Notes under the pieces: model-generated
The model's database searches: none
Seen by the model: the letters and a program-made list of their open reading frames with translations, nothing else
Told to the model about the DNA's origin: nothing
Shown: positions 63,358 through 64,000 of the stretch, one piece after another
Position numbering within the stretch: position 1 is the first letter of the stretch
Layout of the letters: every line of letters starts with the position of its first letter
Made by a program: the position numbers and the translations under genes
Assembly: GCF_000381345.1 (NCBI RefSeq)
Contig: NZ_KB906398.1
Location: forward strand, 124,001-188,000
Length of the DNA: 64,000 bases
DNA from: Deinococcus apachensis DSM 19763
GTDB lineage: Bacteria; Deinococcota; Deinococci; Deinococcales; Deinococcaceae
Direction of reading: 5' to 3'

Positions 63358-64000
63358 ATGACTGCGCCCGCTCCCGGCTCCACGTCGCCCCGCCCCCCCT
63401 TCGAGCAGGCCGTGGTGGCGGGCGTGGGGCTGATCGGGGGCAGCGTGGCGCTGGGGTTGCGCCAGCGGCTGCTCGCCCGGCGGGTGATCGGGTACGACGC
63501 GAGCGTCGAGGTGCTGCGCGAGGCCGAGGCGCTGGGCGTGGTGGACGAGGTGCGGGCCGCGCCCGGCGAGTGGCTGCGGGAGGCGGACCTCGTGGTGCTG
63601 GCCGCCCCCATGCGGGCGCTGGCGCCCCTCGCGCGGGAGCTGGCGCCCTTCCTCTCCCCGGCAGCCCTGGTCACCGACGTGGGCAGCGTGAAGGCGGGCA
63701 TCGCCGCCGAGTTGGAGGCGCTGGGCGTGCGGAATTTCGTGCCGGGCCACCCGATGGCGGGCTCCGAGCGCGGCGGCGTGACCCACGCGCGGGCCGCCCT
63801 GCTGGAAAACGCGGTGTGGGTGCTGACTCCCACCGACCACACGCCGCTGACCGCACTGAGCCGGATGCGAACGCTCGTCGAGGCGCTGGGTGCCGCCCCG
63901 GTCGTGATGCCGCCCGACGCGCACGACCAGCTTGTGGCGACGGTGAGCCACCTGCCGTACCTCGCCAGCCTGGCCCTGACGCACCTCGTCGCGCGGGACG
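63358..64000 (+). CDS. tyrA: Prephenate dehydrogenase, 5' part
   Basis: The frame runs off the window end after 214 codons. AVVAGVGLIGGSVALGLRQR is the NAD(P)-binding motif; LVVLAAPMRALAPLARELAP, LVTDVGSVKAGIAAELEALG, VPGHPMAGSERGGVTHARAAL and AHDQLVATVSHLPYLASLALTH are TyrA motifs, the His pair contributing to catalysis. It makes 4-hydroxyphenylpyruvate (or tyrosine from arogenate). About 150 residues are expected beyond the window. Confidence 0.93.
   Translation, partial: MTAPAPGSTSPRPPFEQAVVAGVGLIGGSVALGLRQRLLARRVIGYDASVEVLREAEALGVVDEVRAAPGEWLREADLVVLAAPMRALAPLARELAPFLSPAALVTDVGSVKAGIAAELEALGVRNFVPGHPMAGSERGGVTHARAALLENAVWVLTPTDHTPLTALSRMRTLVEALGAAPVVMPPDAHDQLVATVSHLPYLASLALTHLVARD

Overview
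The window reads as a chromosomal segment of a Deinococcus species. Evidence: GC is near 70% by eye, LysY and LysZ of the alpha-aminoadipate lysine pathway are present (typical of Deinococcus-Thermus), the housekeeping genes have Deinococcus-like sequences, and many genes carry a TANNNT box 5-9 nt before the start codon, as expected for the leaderless mRNAs known from this genus. I found no tRNA or rRNA gene, no CRISPR array, no prophage and no intact insertion sequence.

Layout. 1-8.8 kb: LysE exporter, FN3/malectin lipoprotein, lysY, response regulator, DinB-like protein, a frameshifted DUF84 NTPase, an acetyltransferase, an MFS exporter, lysZ and a small conserved ORF. 8.8-21 kb: HtrA-like protease, FAD dehydrogenase, S1-domain protein, minC, GH13 alpha-glucosidase, acetyltransferase, small membrane protein-panC-pilT in overlapping order, greA, malQ and a cobalamin adenosyltransferase. 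21-30.4 kb: cell-wall amidase, OstA/LptA-like protein, HD-GYP phosphodiesterase divergent from YmdB-like phosphodiesterase plus ppc, a YdcZ transporter pair divergent from a MerR regulator, and a secreted alpha-amylase. 30.4-36 kb: bacterial-type proS with an unusual leader, a divergent ClC protein, an AT-rich island with gene remnants, and an MFS protein. 36-47 kb: a polar amino-acid ABC transporter whose ATPase gene is separated from its permease and binding protein by a TAXI-TRAP transporter and a HIT pseudogene, then a MalK-type ATPase and secA. 47-54 kb: antitoxin plus nonsense-interrupted PIN toxin, tsaD, methyltransferase remnant, barstar/guanyl-RNase pair, DUF3445 protein, uppP, a phosphotransferase and a lipoprotein with an HEXXH motif. 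54-64 kb: rpsB-tsf-pyrH-frr-cdsA-dxr-rseP, then an SRPBCC protein, a glycosyltransferase, a nucleotidyltransferase and the 5' part of tyrA.

The most interesting signal is upstream of proS. A promoter with -35 TTGACC, a 17-bp spacer and -10 TAGCCT sits 7 nt before a 26-codon ORF that contains five prolines, including a Pro-Pro-Pro run just before its stop. Sequence over the leader stop codon can pair with sequence just upstream of the proS ribosome-binding site. This looks like a proline-responsive leader peptide controlling prolyl-tRNA synthetase. The enzyme is the ~600-aa bacterial type with an editing domain, whereas I recall the standard Deinococcus-Thermus enzyme as the archaeal/eukaryotic type, so it may be an inducible second ProRS. 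The other recurrent theme is gene decay: DUF84 frameshift, HIT pseudogene, PIN toxin with an amber codon, methyltransferase remnant and DUF4279 fragment.
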